The notes beneath the pieces are model-generated. The model searched no databases. It saw nothing but the letters and a program-made list of their open reading frames with translations, and was not told where the DNA came from. A DNA stretch of 64,000 nt from Rhynchopus sp. YZ270_cl-10. Its lineage: Eukaryota; Euglenozoa; Diplonemea; Diplonemida; Diplonemidae. Both the position numbers and the translations under genes were made by a program. Positions 22,135-32,757 of this stretch are shown here, in pieces (the first letter of the stretch is position 1; the number at the start of each line of letters is the position of its first letter). The stretch spans positions 496,001 to 560,000 of the forward strand of contig OZ037904.1 of NCBI GenBank assembly GCA_964035575.1. The letters run 5' to 3'.

Positions 22135-22801
22135 TGTGTGTGAAAAGCGGTGTGTAATGGGGGTGAGGATTCACAGCTGTGTGTGGTGTGTGTGTGGTGT
22201 GGGTGGGGTGCACGTACAGCGGAGAACTCACCAAAAATAAAAACATCATCCTTTTTTGTTTGGGTATTGTTTACGACGTTTATCGTTTTTCACGGATGCA
22301 TTTCCGCTTCTACGGCACACGCCCAAGGTAAGGTGGTTACAACAAACAGTTGCAACCAACAGGGTAAAAGGGCAGCAACACAACAGCACAGGTAAGTAGA
22401 ATAAATAAACCGAGATTGAAGAATAAGTTGCCGGCGTCAGGCCTTGCGGCCTATGTTCAGATTGTGCGGCAAAAAAAGAAGGAACACAAATGCGAACAGG
22501 GTCCCTGCAACTACGCTGGGAAGTGTTCTTATGTTTAATAAAAGAGGAAGGTATGTATGTGTAAATTGCTTTGACAGACGATACTCCACAAAACGACCAC
22601 AGGGGGCAACGGGAGGTGTGCACGAGGCACAAAGCTGGGGGTGTTCTGCTGCACCACCCGCTCTTGCACAACGCAAGGCAGGGTGGTGTGGCGGAACGTG
22701 GAAAGGGGTGTGGTCCGTGGAGTGTTGGTGGCGGTAAATATGAGCAGCAATAATAAACAAGAAAAGAACGGTAATCACATCACACAGACCATTGCGACAA
22801 A

Positions 22802-23515
22802 CTAGATCGCGAGGGGCCACTCGTTTCCGATGCAGACGTGTGCCGGGCACCCACCTGGCTGTGGGCCAGCGGGGATGCACGTGTTCGGCTGGCACCTTCC
22901 GTTCCAGCGGCAGAAGTCGCCCAGCGCTGGGGCCTCGCAGTCGCCCTGAGCCAGCAGCGTCGAGCAGTCCACAGCAGTGCCGGGGCTGATCGCAAACGCG
23001 GCCCACTCCACGTCGCCAAGGGTGTCGAAGGTCTCAATGCCTCCAGGTGCCACAGTCTTCCTGTACGAGGTCATCCTGTGTGTGAGGCCGCCAGGTGCGC
23101 CAGTCACGAAGCTGGGTGCGCAGCGCGAACGTTCCCATCCGTTCGTCATCAGGTACGTGGGGAGGGCGCCCTTCAGCGACGGGCACGGGTAGCACTCGTA
23201 CAGGAACACGAATGCGTCGCACGGGCTTCCTGCAGCAGGGCACGAGTAGCGCACAGTCGACCCTGCCGGGAATGTCTGTCTCGGCACGTCCAGCATGTGT
23301 CCCTTCAGGAAGTCGGGCACAGTGCGCAGCTCAGACCCCGCCACATCCGGCCAGGCTGCGATCTTGTCGTACAGAAACGTGAGGCGGAGTCCTCCTGCAA
23401 TGTCCGGCACAGGTTCGCCAGCCACCTGGGAAGTGACAAAGGCCTGAGTAGCAGGGTCAACACCGAAAGCCGTGCCGACGAGGCACATCAACCCGAGTGC
23501 GCGCATGGCTGCCAT
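22802..23515 (-). CDS. Secreted cysteine-rich protein, array copy 8
   Basis: Product identical to copy 1; upstream spacer 23516-24182. Confidence 0.85.
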   Translation of the reverse strand: MAAMRALGLMCLVGTAFGVDPATQAFVTSQVAGEPVPDIAGGLRLTFLYDKIAAWPDVAGSELRTVPDFLKGHMLDVPRQTFPAGSTVRYSCPAAGSPCDAFVFLYECYPCPSLKGALPTYLMTNGWERSRCAPSFVTGAPGGLTHRMTSYRKTVAPGGIETFDTLGDVEWAAFAISPGTAVDCSTLLAQGDCEAPALGDFCRWNGRCQPNTCIPAGPQPGGCPAHVCIGNEWPLAI

Positions 23516-24182
23516 TGTGTGTGAAAAGCGGTGTGTAATGGGGGTGAGGATTCACAGCTGTGTGTGGTGTGTGTGTGGTGTGGGTGGGGTGCACGTACAG
23601 CGGAGAACTCACCAAAAATAAAAACATCATCCTTTTTTGTTTGGGTATTGTTTACGACGTTTATCGTTTTTCACGGATGCATTTCCGCTTCTACGGCACA
23701 CGCCCAAGGTAAGGTGGTTACAACAAACAGTTGCAACCAACAGGGTAAAAGGGCAGCAACACAACAGCACAGGTAAGTAGAATAAATAAACCGAGATTGA
23801 AGAATAAGTTGCCGGCGTCAGGCCTTGCGGCCTATGTTCAGATTGTGCGGCAAAAAAAGAAGGAACACAAATGCGAACAGGGTCCCTGCAACTACGCTGG
23901 GAAGTGTTCTTATGTTTAATAAAAGAGGAAGGTATGTATGTGTAAATTGCTTTGACAGACGATACTCCACAAAACGACCACAGGGGGCAACGGGAGGTGT
24001 GCACGAGGCACAAAGCTGGGGGTGTTCTGCTGCACCACCCGCTCTTGCACAACGCAAGGCAGGGTGGTGTGGCGGAACGTGGAAAGGGGTGTGGTCCGTG
24101 GAGTGTTGGTGGCGGTAAATATGAGCAGCAATAATAAACAAGAAAAGAACGGTAATCACATCACACAGACCATTGCGACAAA

Positions 24183-24896
24183 CTAGATCGCGAGGGGCCA
24201 CTCGTTTCCGATGCAGACGTGTGCCGGGCACCCACCTGGCTGTGGGCCAGCGGGGATGCACGTGTTCGGCTGGCACCTTCCGTTCCAGCGGCAGAAGTCG
24301 CCCAGCGCTGGGGCCTCGCAGTCGCCCTGAGCCAGCAGCGTCGAGCAGTCCACAGCAGTGCCGGGGCTGATCGCAAACGCGGCCCACTCCACGTCGCCAA
24401 GGGTGTCGAAGGTCTCAATGCCTCCAGGTGCCACAGTCTTCCTGTACGAGGTCATCCTGTGTGTGAGGCCGCCAGGTGCGCCAGTCACGAAGCTGGGTGC
24501 GCAGCGCGAACGTTCCCATCCGTTCGTCATCAGGTACGTGGGGAGGGCGCCCTTCAGCGACGGGCACGGGTAGCACTCGTACAGGAACACGAATGCGTCG
24601 CACGGGCTTCCTGCAGCAGGGCACGAGTAGCGCACAGTCGACCCTGCCGGGAATGTCTGTCTCGGCACGTCCAGCATGTGTCCCTTCAGGAAGTCGGGCA
24701 CAGTGCGCAGCTCAGACCCCGCCACATCCGGCCAGGCTGCGATCTTGTCGTACAGAAACGTGAGGCGGAGTCCTCCTGCAATGTCCGGCACAGGTTCGCC
24801 AGCCACCTGGGAAGTGACAAAGGCCTGAGTAGCAGGGTCAACACCGAAAGCCGTGCCGACGAGGCACATCAACCCGAGTGCGCGCATGGCTGCCAT
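24183..24896 (-). CDS. Secreted cysteine-rich protein, array copy 9
   Basis: Product identical to copy 1; upstream spacer 24897-25563. Confidence 0.85.
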   Translation of the reverse strand: MAAMRALGLMCLVGTAFGVDPATQAFVTSQVAGEPVPDIAGGLRLTFLYDKIAAWPDVAGSELRTVPDFLKGHMLDVPRQTFPAGSTVRYSCPAAGSPCDAFVFLYECYPCPSLKGALPTYLMTNGWERSRCAPSFVTGAPGGLTHRMTSYRKTVAPGGIETFDTLGDVEWAAFAISPGTAVDCSTLLAQGDCEAPALGDFCRWNGRCQPNTCIPAGPQPGGCPAHVCIGNEWPLAI

Positions 24897-25563
24897 TGTG
24901 TGTGAAAAGCGGTGTGTAATGGGGGTGAGGATTCACAGCTGTGTGTGGTGTGTGTGTGGTGTGGGTGGGGTGCACGTACAGCGGAGAACTCACCAAAAAT
25001 AAAAACATCATCCTTTTTTGTTTGGGTATTGTTTACGACGTTTATCGTTTTTCACGGATGCATTTCCGCTTCTACGGCACACGCCCAAGGTAAGGTGGTT
25101 ACAACAAACAGTTGCAACCAACAGGGTAAAAGGGCAGCAACACAACAGCACAGGTAAGTAGAATAAATAAACCGAGATTGAAGAATAAGTTGCCGGCGTC
25201 AGGCCTTGCGGCCTATGTTCAGATTGTGCGGCAAAAAAAGAAGGAACACAAATGCGAACAGGGTCCCTGCAACTACGCTGGGAAGTGTTCTTATGTTTAA
25301 TAAAAGAGGAAGGTATGTATGTGTAAATTGCTTTGACAGACGATACTCCACAAAACGACCACAGGGGGCAACGGGAGGTGTGCACGAGGCACAAAGCTGG
25401 GGGTGTTCTGCTGCACCACCCGCTCTTGCACAACGCAAGGCAGGGTGGTGTGGCGGAACGTGGAAAGGGGTGTGGTCCGTGGAGTGTTGGTGGCGGTAAA
25501 TATGAGCAGCAATAATAAACAAGAAAAGAACGGTAATCACATCACACAGACCATTGCGACAAA

Positions 25564-26277
25564 CTAGATCGCGAGGGGCCACTCGTTTCCGATGCAGACG
25601 TGTGCCGGGCACCCACCTGGCTGTGGGCCAGCGGGGATGCACGTGTTCGGCTGGCACCTTCCGTTCCAGCGGCAGAAGTCGCCCAGCGCTGGGGCCTCGC
25701 AGTCGCCCTGAGCCAGCAGCGTCGAGCAGTCCACAGCAGTGCCGGGGCTGATCGCAAACGCGGCCCACTCCACGTCGCCAAGGGTGTCGAAGGTCTCAAT
25801 GCCTCCAGGTGCCACAGTCTTCCTGTACGAGGTCATCCTGTGTGTGAGGCCGCCAGGTGCGCCAGTCACGAAGCTGGGTGCGCAGCGCGAACGTTCCCAT
25901 CCGTTCGTCATCAGGTACGTGGGGAGGGCGCCCTTCAGCGACGGGCACGGGTAGCACTCGTACAGGAACACGAATGCGTCGCACGGGCTTCCTGCAGCAG
26001 GGCACGAGTAGCGCACAGTCGACCCTGCCGGGAATGTCTGTCTCGGCACGTCCAGCATGTGTCCCTTCAGGAAGTCGGGCACAGTGCGCAGCTCAGACCC
26101 CGCCACATCCGGCCAGGCTGCGATCTTGTCGTACAGAAACGTGAGGCGGAGTCCTCCTGCAATGTCCGGCACAGGTTCGCCAGCCACCTGGGAAGTGACA
26201 AAGGCCTGAGTAGCAGGGTCAACACCGAAAGCCGTGCCGACGAGGCACATCAACCCGAGTGCGCGCATGGCTGCCAT
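25564..26277 (-). CDS. Secreted cysteine-rich protein, array copy 10
   Basis: Product identical to copy 1; upstream spacer 26278-26944. Confidence 0.85.
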   Translation of the reverse strand: MAAMRALGLMCLVGTAFGVDPATQAFVTSQVAGEPVPDIAGGLRLTFLYDKIAAWPDVAGSELRTVPDFLKGHMLDVPRQTFPAGSTVRYSCPAAGSPCDAFVFLYECYPCPSLKGALPTYLMTNGWERSRCAPSFVTGAPGGLTHRMTSYRKTVAPGGIETFDTLGDVEWAAFAISPGTAVDCSTLLAQGDCEAPALGDFCRWNGRCQPNTCIPAGPQPGGCPAHVCIGNEWPLAI

Positions 26278-26944
26278 TGTGTGTGAAAAGCGGTGTGTAA
26301 TGGGGGTGAGGATTCACAGCTGTGTGTGGTGTGTGTGTGGTGTGGGTGGGGTGCACGTACAGCGGAGAACTCACCAAAAATAAAAACATCATCCTTTTTT
26401 GTTTGGGTATTGTTTACGACGTTTATCGTTTTTCACGGATGCATTTCCGCTTCTACGGCACACGCCCAAGGTAAGGTGGTTACAACAAACAGTTGCAACC
26501 AACAGGGTAAAAGGGCAGCAACACAACAGCACAGGTAAGTAGAATAAATAAACCGAGATTGAAGAATAAGTTGCCGGCGTCAGGCCTTGCGGCCTATGTT
26601 CAGATTGTGCGGCAAAAAAAGAAGGAACACAAATGCGAACAGGGTCCCTGCAACTACGCTGGGAAGTGTTCTTATGTTTAATAAAAGAGGAAGGTATGTA
26701 TGTGTAAATTGCTTTGACAGACGATACTCCACAAAACGACCACAGGGGGCAACGGGAGGTGTGCACGAGGCACAAAGCTGGGGGTGTTCTGCTGCACCAC
26801 CCGCTCTTGCACAACGCAAGGCAGGGTGGTGTGGCGGAACGTGGAAAGGGGTGTGGTCCGTGGAGTGTTGGTGGCGGTAAATATGAGCAGCAATAATAAA
26901 CAAGAAAAGAACGGTAATCACATCACACAGACCATTGCGACAAA

Positions 26945-27658
26945 CTAGATCGCGAGGGGCCACTCGTTTCCGATGCAGACGTGTGCCGGGCACCCACCTG
27001 GCTGTGGGCCAGCGGGGATGCACGTGTTCGGCTGGCACCTTCCGTTCCAGCGGCAGAAGTCGCCCAGCGCTGGGGCCTCGCAGTCGCCCTGAGCCAGCAG
27101 CGTCGAGCAGTCCACAGCAGTGCCGGGGCTGATCGCAAACGCGGCCCACTCCACGTCGCCAAGGGTGTCGAAGGTCTCAATGCCTCCAGGTGCCACAGTC
27201 TTCCTGTACGAGGTCATCCTGTGTGTGAGGCCGCCAGGTGCGCCAGTCACGAAGCTGGGTGCGCAGCGCGAACGTTCCCATCCGTTCGTCATCAGGTACG
27301 TGGGGAGGGCGCCCTTCAGCGACGGGCACGGGTAGCACTCGTACAGGAACACGAATGCGTCGCACGGGCTTCCTGCAGCAGGGCACGAGTAGCGCACAGT
27401 CGACCCTGCCGGGAATGTCTGTCTCGGCACGTCCAGCATGTGTCCCTTCAGGAAGTCGGGCACAGTGCGCAGCTCAGACCCCGCCACATCCGGCCAGGCT
27501 GCGATCTTGTCGTACAGAAACGTGAGGCGGAGTCCTCCTGCAATGTCCGGCACAGGTTCGCCAGCCACCTGGGAAGTGACAAAGGCCTGAGTAGCAGGGT
27601 CAACACCGAAAGCCGTGCCGACGAGGCACATCAACCCGAGTGCGCGCATGGCTGCCAT
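26945..27658 (-). CDS. Secreted cysteine-rich protein, array copy 11
   Basis: Product identical to copy 1; upstream spacer 27659-28325. Confidence 0.85.
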   Translation of the reverse strand: MAAMRALGLMCLVGTAFGVDPATQAFVTSQVAGEPVPDIAGGLRLTFLYDKIAAWPDVAGSELRTVPDFLKGHMLDVPRQTFPAGSTVRYSCPAAGSPCDAFVFLYECYPCPSLKGALPTYLMTNGWERSRCAPSFVTGAPGGLTHRMTSYRKTVAPGGIETFDTLGDVEWAAFAISPGTAVDCSTLLAQGDCEAPALGDFCRWNGRCQPNTCIPAGPQPGGCPAHVCIGNEWPLAI

Positions 27659-28325
27659 TGTGTGTGAAAAGCGGTGTGTAATGGGGGTGAGGATTCACAG
27701 CTGTGTGTGGTGTGTGTGTGGTGTGGGTGGGGTGCACGTACAGCGGAGAACTCACCAAAAATAAAAACATCATCCTTTTTTGTTTGGGTATTGTTTACGA
27801 CGTTTATCGTTTTTCACGGATGCATTTCCGCTTCTACGGCACACGCCCAAGGTAAGGTGGTTACAACAAACAGTTGCAACCAACAGGGTAAAAGGGCAGC
27901 AACACAACAGCACAGGTAAGTAGAATAAATAAACCGAGATTGAAGAATAAGTTGCCGGCGTCAGGCCTTGCGGCCTATGTTCAGATTGTGCGGCAAAAAA
28001 AGAAGGAACACAAATGCGAACAGGGTCCCTGCAACTACGCTGGGAAGTGTTCTTATGTTTAATAAAAGAGGAAGGTATGTATGTGTAAATTGCTTTGACA
28101 GACGATACTCCACAAAACGACCACAGGGGGCAACGGGAGGTGTGCACGAGGCACAAAGCTGGGGGTGTTCTGCTGCACCACCCGCTCTTGCACAACGCAA
28201 GGCAGGGTGGTGTGGCGGAACGTGGAAAGGGGTGTGGTCCGTGGAGTGTTGGTGGCGGTAAATATGAGCAGCAATAATAAACAAGAAAAGAACGGTAATC
28301 ACATCACACAGACCATTGCGACAAA

Positions 28326-29039
28326 CTAGATCGCGAGGGGCCACTCGTTTCCGATGCAGACGTGTGCCGGGCACCCACCTGGCTGTGGGCCAGCGGGGAT
28401 GCACGTGTTCGGCTGGCACCTTCCGTTCCAGCGGCAGAAGTCGCCCAGCGCTGGGGCCTCGCAGTCGCCCTGAGCCAGCAGCGTCGAGCAGTCCACAGCA
28501 GTGCCGGGGCTGATCGCAAACGCGGCCCACTCCACGTCGCCAAGGGTGTCGAAGGTCTCAATGCCTCCAGGTGCCACAGTCTTCCTGTACGAGGTCATCC
28601 TGTGTGTGAGGCCGCCAGGTGCGCCAGTCACGAAGCTGGGTGCGCAGCGCGAACGTTCCCATCCGTTCGTCATCAGGTACGTGGGGAGGGCGCCCTTCAG
28701 CGACGGGCACGGGTAGCACTCGTACAGGAACACGAATGCGTCGCACGGGCTTCCTGCAGCAGGGCACGAGTAGCGCACAGTCGACCCTGCCGGGAATGTC
28801 TGTCTCGGCACGTCCAGCATGTGTCCCTTCAGGAAGTCGGGCACAGTGCGCAGCTCAGACCCCGCCACATCCGGCCAGGCTGCGATCTTGTCGTACAGAA
28901 ACGTGAGGCGGAGTCCTCCTGCAATGTCCGGCACAGGTTCGCCAGCCACCTGGGAAGTGACAAAGGCCTGAGTAGCAGGGTCAACACCGAAAGCCGTGCC
29001 GACGAGGCACATCAACCCGAGTGCGCGCATGGCTGCCAT
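28326..29039 (-). CDS. Secreted cysteine-rich protein, array copy 12
   Basis: Product identical to copy 1; upstream spacer 29040-29706. Confidence 0.85.
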   Translation of the reverse strand: MAAMRALGLMCLVGTAFGVDPATQAFVTSQVAGEPVPDIAGGLRLTFLYDKIAAWPDVAGSELRTVPDFLKGHMLDVPRQTFPAGSTVRYSCPAAGSPCDAFVFLYECYPCPSLKGALPTYLMTNGWERSRCAPSFVTGAPGGLTHRMTSYRKTVAPGGIETFDTLGDVEWAAFAISPGTAVDCSTLLAQGDCEAPALGDFCRWNGRCQPNTCIPAGPQPGGCPAHVCIGNEWPLAI

Positions 29040-29706
29040 TGTGTGTGAAAAGCGGTGTGTAATGGGGGTGAGGATTCACAGCTGTGTGTGGTGTGTGTGT
29101 GGTGTGGGTGGGGTGCACGTACAGCGGAGAACTCACCAAAAATAAAAACATCATCCTTTTTTGTTTGGGTATTGTTTACGACGTTTATCGTTTTTCACGG
29201 ATGCATTTCCGCTTCTACGGCACACGCCCAAGGTAAGGTGGTTACAACAAACAGTTGCAACCAACAGGGTAAAAGGGCAGCAACACAACAGCACAGGTAA
29301 GTAGAATAAATAAACCGAGATTGAAGAATAAGTTGCCGGCGTCAGGCCTTGCGGCCTATGTTCAGATTGTGCGGCAAAAAAAGAAGGAACACAAATGCGA
29401 ACAGGGTCCCTGCAACTACGCTGGGAAGTGTTCTTATGTTTAATAAAAGAGGAAGGTATGTATGTGTAAATTGCTTTGACAGACGATACTCCACAAAACG
29501 ACCACAGGGGGCAACGGGAGGTGTGCACGAGGCACAAAGCTGGGGGTGTTCTGCTGCACCACCCGCTCTTGCACAACGCAAGGCAGGGTGGTGTGGCGGA
29601 ACGTGGAAAGGGGTGTGGTCCGTGGAGTGTTGGTGGCGGTAAATATGAGCAGCAATAATAAACAAGAAAAGAACGGTAATCACATCACACAGACCATTGC
29701 GACAAA

Positions 29707-30420
29707 CTAGATCGCGAGGGGCCACTCGTTTCCGATGCAGACGTGTGCCGGGCACCCACCTGGCTGTGGGCCAGCGGGGATGCACGTGTTCGGCTGGCAC
29801 CTTCCGTTCCAGCGGCAGAAGTCGCCCAGCGCTGGGGCCTCGCAGTCGCCCTGAGCCAGCAGCGTCGAGCAGTCCACAGCAGTGCCGGGGCTGATCGCAA
29901 ACGCGGCCCACTCCACGTCGCCAAGGGTGTCGAAGGTCTCAATGCCTCCAGGTGCCACAGTCTTCCTGTACGAGGTCATCCTGTGTGTGAGGCCGCCAGG
30001 TGCGCCAGTCACGAAGCTGGGTGCGCAGCGCGAACGTTCCCATCCGTTCGTCATCAGGTACGTGGGGAGGGCGCCCTTCAGCGACGGGCACGGGTAGCAC
30101 TCGTACAGGAACACGAATGCGTCGCACGGGCTTCCTGCAGCAGGGCACGAGTAGCGCACAGTCGACCCTGCCGGGAATGTCTGTCTCGGCACGTCCAGCA
30201 TGTGTCCCTTCAGGAAGTCGGGCACAGTGCGCAGCTCAGACCCCGCCACATCCGGCCAGGCTGCGATCTTGTCGTACAGAAACGTGAGGCGGAGTCCTCC
30301 TGCAATGTCCGGCACAGGTTCGCCAGCCACCTGGGAAGTGACAAAGGCCTGAGTAGCAGGGTCAACACCGAAAGCCGTGCCGACGAGGCACATCAACCCG
30401 AGTGCGCGCATGGCTGCCAT
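29707..30420 (-). CDS. Secreted cysteine-rich protein, array copy 13
   Basis: Product identical to copy 1; upstream spacer 30421-31087. Confidence 0.85.
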   Translation of the reverse strand: MAAMRALGLMCLVGTAFGVDPATQAFVTSQVAGEPVPDIAGGLRLTFLYDKIAAWPDVAGSELRTVPDFLKGHMLDVPRQTFPAGSTVRYSCPAAGSPCDAFVFLYECYPCPSLKGALPTYLMTNGWERSRCAPSFVTGAPGGLTHRMTSYRKTVAPGGIETFDTLGDVEWAAFAISPGTAVDCSTLLAQGDCEAPALGDFCRWNGRCQPNTCIPAGPQPGGCPAHVCIGNEWPLAI

Positions 30421-31087
30421 TGTGTGTGAAAAGCGGTGTGTAATGGGGGTGAGGATTCACAGCTGTGTGTGGTGTGTGTGTGGTGTGGGTGGGGTGCACG
30501 TACAGCGGAGAACTCACCAAAAATAAAAACATCATCCTTTTTTGTTTGGGTATTGTTTACGACGTTTATCGTTTTTCACGGATGCATTTCCGCTTCTACG
30601 GCACACGCCCAAGGTAAGGTGGTTACAACAAACAGTTGCAACCAACAGGGTAAAAGGGCAGCAACACAACAGCACAGGTAAGTAGAATAAATAAACCGAG
30701 ATTGAAGAATAAGTTGCCGGCGTCAGGCCTTGCGGCCTATGTTCAGATTGTGCGGCAAAAAAAGAAGGAACACAAATGCGAACAGGGTCCCTGCAACTAC
30801 GCTGGGAAGTGTTCTTATGTTTAATAAAAGAGGAAGGTATGTATGTGTAAATTGCTTTGACAGACGATACTCCACAAAACGACCACAGGGGGCAACGGGA
30901 GGTGTGCACGAGGCACAAAGCTGGGGGTGTTCTGCTGCACCACCCGCTCTTGCACAACGCAAGGCAGGGTGGTGTGGCGGAACGTGGAAAGGGGTGTGGT
31001 CCGTGGAGTGTTGGTGGCGGTAAATATGAGCAGCAATAATAAACAAGAAAAGAACGGTAATCACATCACACAGACCATTGCGACAAA

Positions 31088-31801
31088 CTAGATCGCGAGG
31101 GGCCACTCGTTTCCGATGCAGACGTGTGCCGGGCACCCACCTGGCTGTGGGCCAGCGGGGATGCACGTGTTCGGCTGGCACCTTCCGTTCCAGCGGCAGA
31201 AGTCGCCCAGCGCTGGGGCCTCGCAGTCGCCCTGAGCCAGCAGCGTCGAGCAGTCCACAGCAGTGCCGGGGCTGATCGCAAACGCGGCCCACTCCACGTC
31301 GCCAAGGGTGTCGAAGGTCTCAATGCCTCCAGGTGCCACAGTCTTCCTGTACGAGGTCATCCTGTGTGTGAGGCCGCCAGGTGCGCCAGTCACGAAGCTG
31401 GGTGCGCAGCGCGAACGTTCCCATCCGTTCGTCATCAGGTACGTGGGGAGGGCGCCCTTCAGCGACGGGCACGGGTAGCACTCGTACAGGAACACGAATG
31501 CGTCGCACGGGCTTCCTGCAGCAGGGCACGAGTAGCGCACAGTCGACCCTGCCGGGAATGTCTGTCTCGGCACGTCCAGCATGTGTCCCTTCAGGAAGTC
31601 GGGCACAGTGCGCAGCTCAGACCCCGCCACATCCGGCCAGGCTGCGATCTTGTCGTACAGAAACGTGAGGCGGAGTCCTCCTGCAATGTCCGGCACAGGT
31701 TCGCCAGCCACCTGGGAAGTGACAAAGGCCTGAGTAGCAGGGTCAACACCGAAAGCCGTGCCGACGAGGCACATCAACCCGAGTGCGCGCATGGCTGCCA
31801 T
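31088..31801 (-). CDS. Secreted cysteine-rich protein, array copy 14 (outermost, with unique upstream DNA)
   Basis: Product identical to copy 1. Only about 80 bp of the normal spacer lies upstream before the repeat ends near 31880. It therefore lacks most of the upstream sequence of the other copies and may be expressed differently, unless transcription comes from further upstream. Confidence 0.85.
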   Translation of the reverse strand: MAAMRALGLMCLVGTAFGVDPATQAFVTSQVAGEPVPDIAGGLRLTFLYDKIAAWPDVAGSELRTVPDFLKGHMLDVPRQTFPAGSTVRYSCPAAGSPCDAFVFLYECYPCPSLKGALPTYLMTNGWERSRCAPSFVTGAPGGLTHRMTSYRKTVAPGGIETFDTLGDVEWAAFAISPGTAVDCSTLLAQGDCEAPALGDFCRWNGRCQPNTCIPAGPQPGGCPAHVCIGNEWPLAI

Positions 31802-31881
31802 TGTGTGTGAAAAGCGGTGTGTAATGGGGGTGAGGATTCACAGCTGTGTGTGGTGTGTGTGTGGTGTGGGTGGGGTGCATG

Positions 31882-32309
31882 TTGACAGACGGGGTCCGAC
31901 TATCTTGTGCTCCGGGGGAAGGGTGATAAATTTTCACGAAGGGAATCAATGTGGGGGATTGGTGTTATTTCTATATTCTAAGCTGTTCTACAGTATTCTA
32001 ATGCTCACCCTGTTGTGACACAACAGCTGAGTGCTCTGTTTTTTTTTATTTTGTTTTGTTTTGTTTTATTTTTGTTTCGACAATCTCCTGCTACAGAAGG
32101 TTCTGGCTCAATGTTGATCGAGGGACAATGTTCTGAAGAGACAGTAGCACGTCGTCCTCTCTGGATAGCACATTTTTTCTGTTTGTTATGCATTCATGCT
32201 AATACCCGCAAAAGTTGCATAATCAAAATTTGGGTGATATAGGTGGGTTAGATAGGTCATGTGTGAAGTAAGACCGTTGGTAAAAAGTTCAGGACATCAT
32301 GTTTCAGTC
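31882..32309. other. Unique spacer right of the array
   Basis: Single-copy, T-rich around 32037-32075 (TTTTG repeats). No gene seen. Confidence 0.5.
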
Positions 32310-32609
32310 CTAAACGGTAGTATCAGAGGGGGACATCGTTGGTGCCAGACCCTCTGAGTTGTACACAGGTTTAACCGCTGTTTCTAAAAGCGTCTTGCGA
32401 TCTACGTATCTTTTCAAATAGTGAGCCTTGACGTAGAAGCAAGGCTCCTTGTACAGCGTCACATCAGAGTACACAGCTGTGTGGACATCTTCAACAACTG
32501 TGCTTAGGGTGTACGTGGAGCGTGGGATGCTGTCGTTGCGCCCTCCACCACAGGCACAGCAGACGTCGGCCACGTTTGGGCCCTTTGTTGACACAAAGTT
32601 AATAACGAC
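32310..32609 (-). pseudogene. Orphan 3' exon with CCACGGG cysteine motif
   Basis: On the minus strand a frame opens directly behind an AG (GAGGACAG at 32610-32617). It reads VVINFVSTKGPNVADVCCACGGG, continues for about 99 codons and stops at 32310. The ADVCCACGGG pattern occurs in many secreted or repeat-bearing protist proteins; I cannot name its function. There is no ATG near the start and no matching 5' exon between here and the polycystin-like gene (stop at 32758). It is therefore a remnant of a lost gene, an internal or last exon of something unrecognised, or an alternative 3' exon. It has no signal peptide or membrane segment. Confidence 0.45.
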
Positions 32610-32757
32610 CTGTCCTCTGTAAGCTCACACGGGAAGTGTCGTTATGCACCTGTCAGAAGACTGCTGCCCTTTTTGTTGTGTCGATAAAGACCATCTTATT
32701 CCACCGACCCACGCACCCTCCACGACAGCTTTGCCCTGATAACTCCATGCAACTACA

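Larger units (their letters stand above)
12519..31881 (-). repeat. Tandem array: fourteen 1381-bp units, one secreted-protein gene per unit
   Basis: The same 1381-bp segment recurs 14 times head to tail. Every copy of the 237-aa protein is identical in sequence, and the spacers match wherever compared. Each unit holds a 714-bp gene on the minus strand and a 667-bp spacer. At the left edge the first unit starts in a GT-rich stretch (GTGTGTGTGGTGTGGGTGGG) and differs at a few bases near 12543-12558. At the right edge the array leaves the repeat right after the same GT-rich stretch, at about 31880. So the array is bounded by copies of one short GT-rich sequence. The spacer has a small hairpin (AGGCC / GGCCT) and a CA-rich tract ending in AG about 45 bases before each ATG, a possible splice acceptor. 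Confidence 0.97.

Noticed and set aside
12519-31881. CRISPR array or retroelement array
   Set aside because: Units are 1.4 kb, head to tail, and each contains a protein gene; there are no short direct repeats with spacers and no reverse transcriptase.
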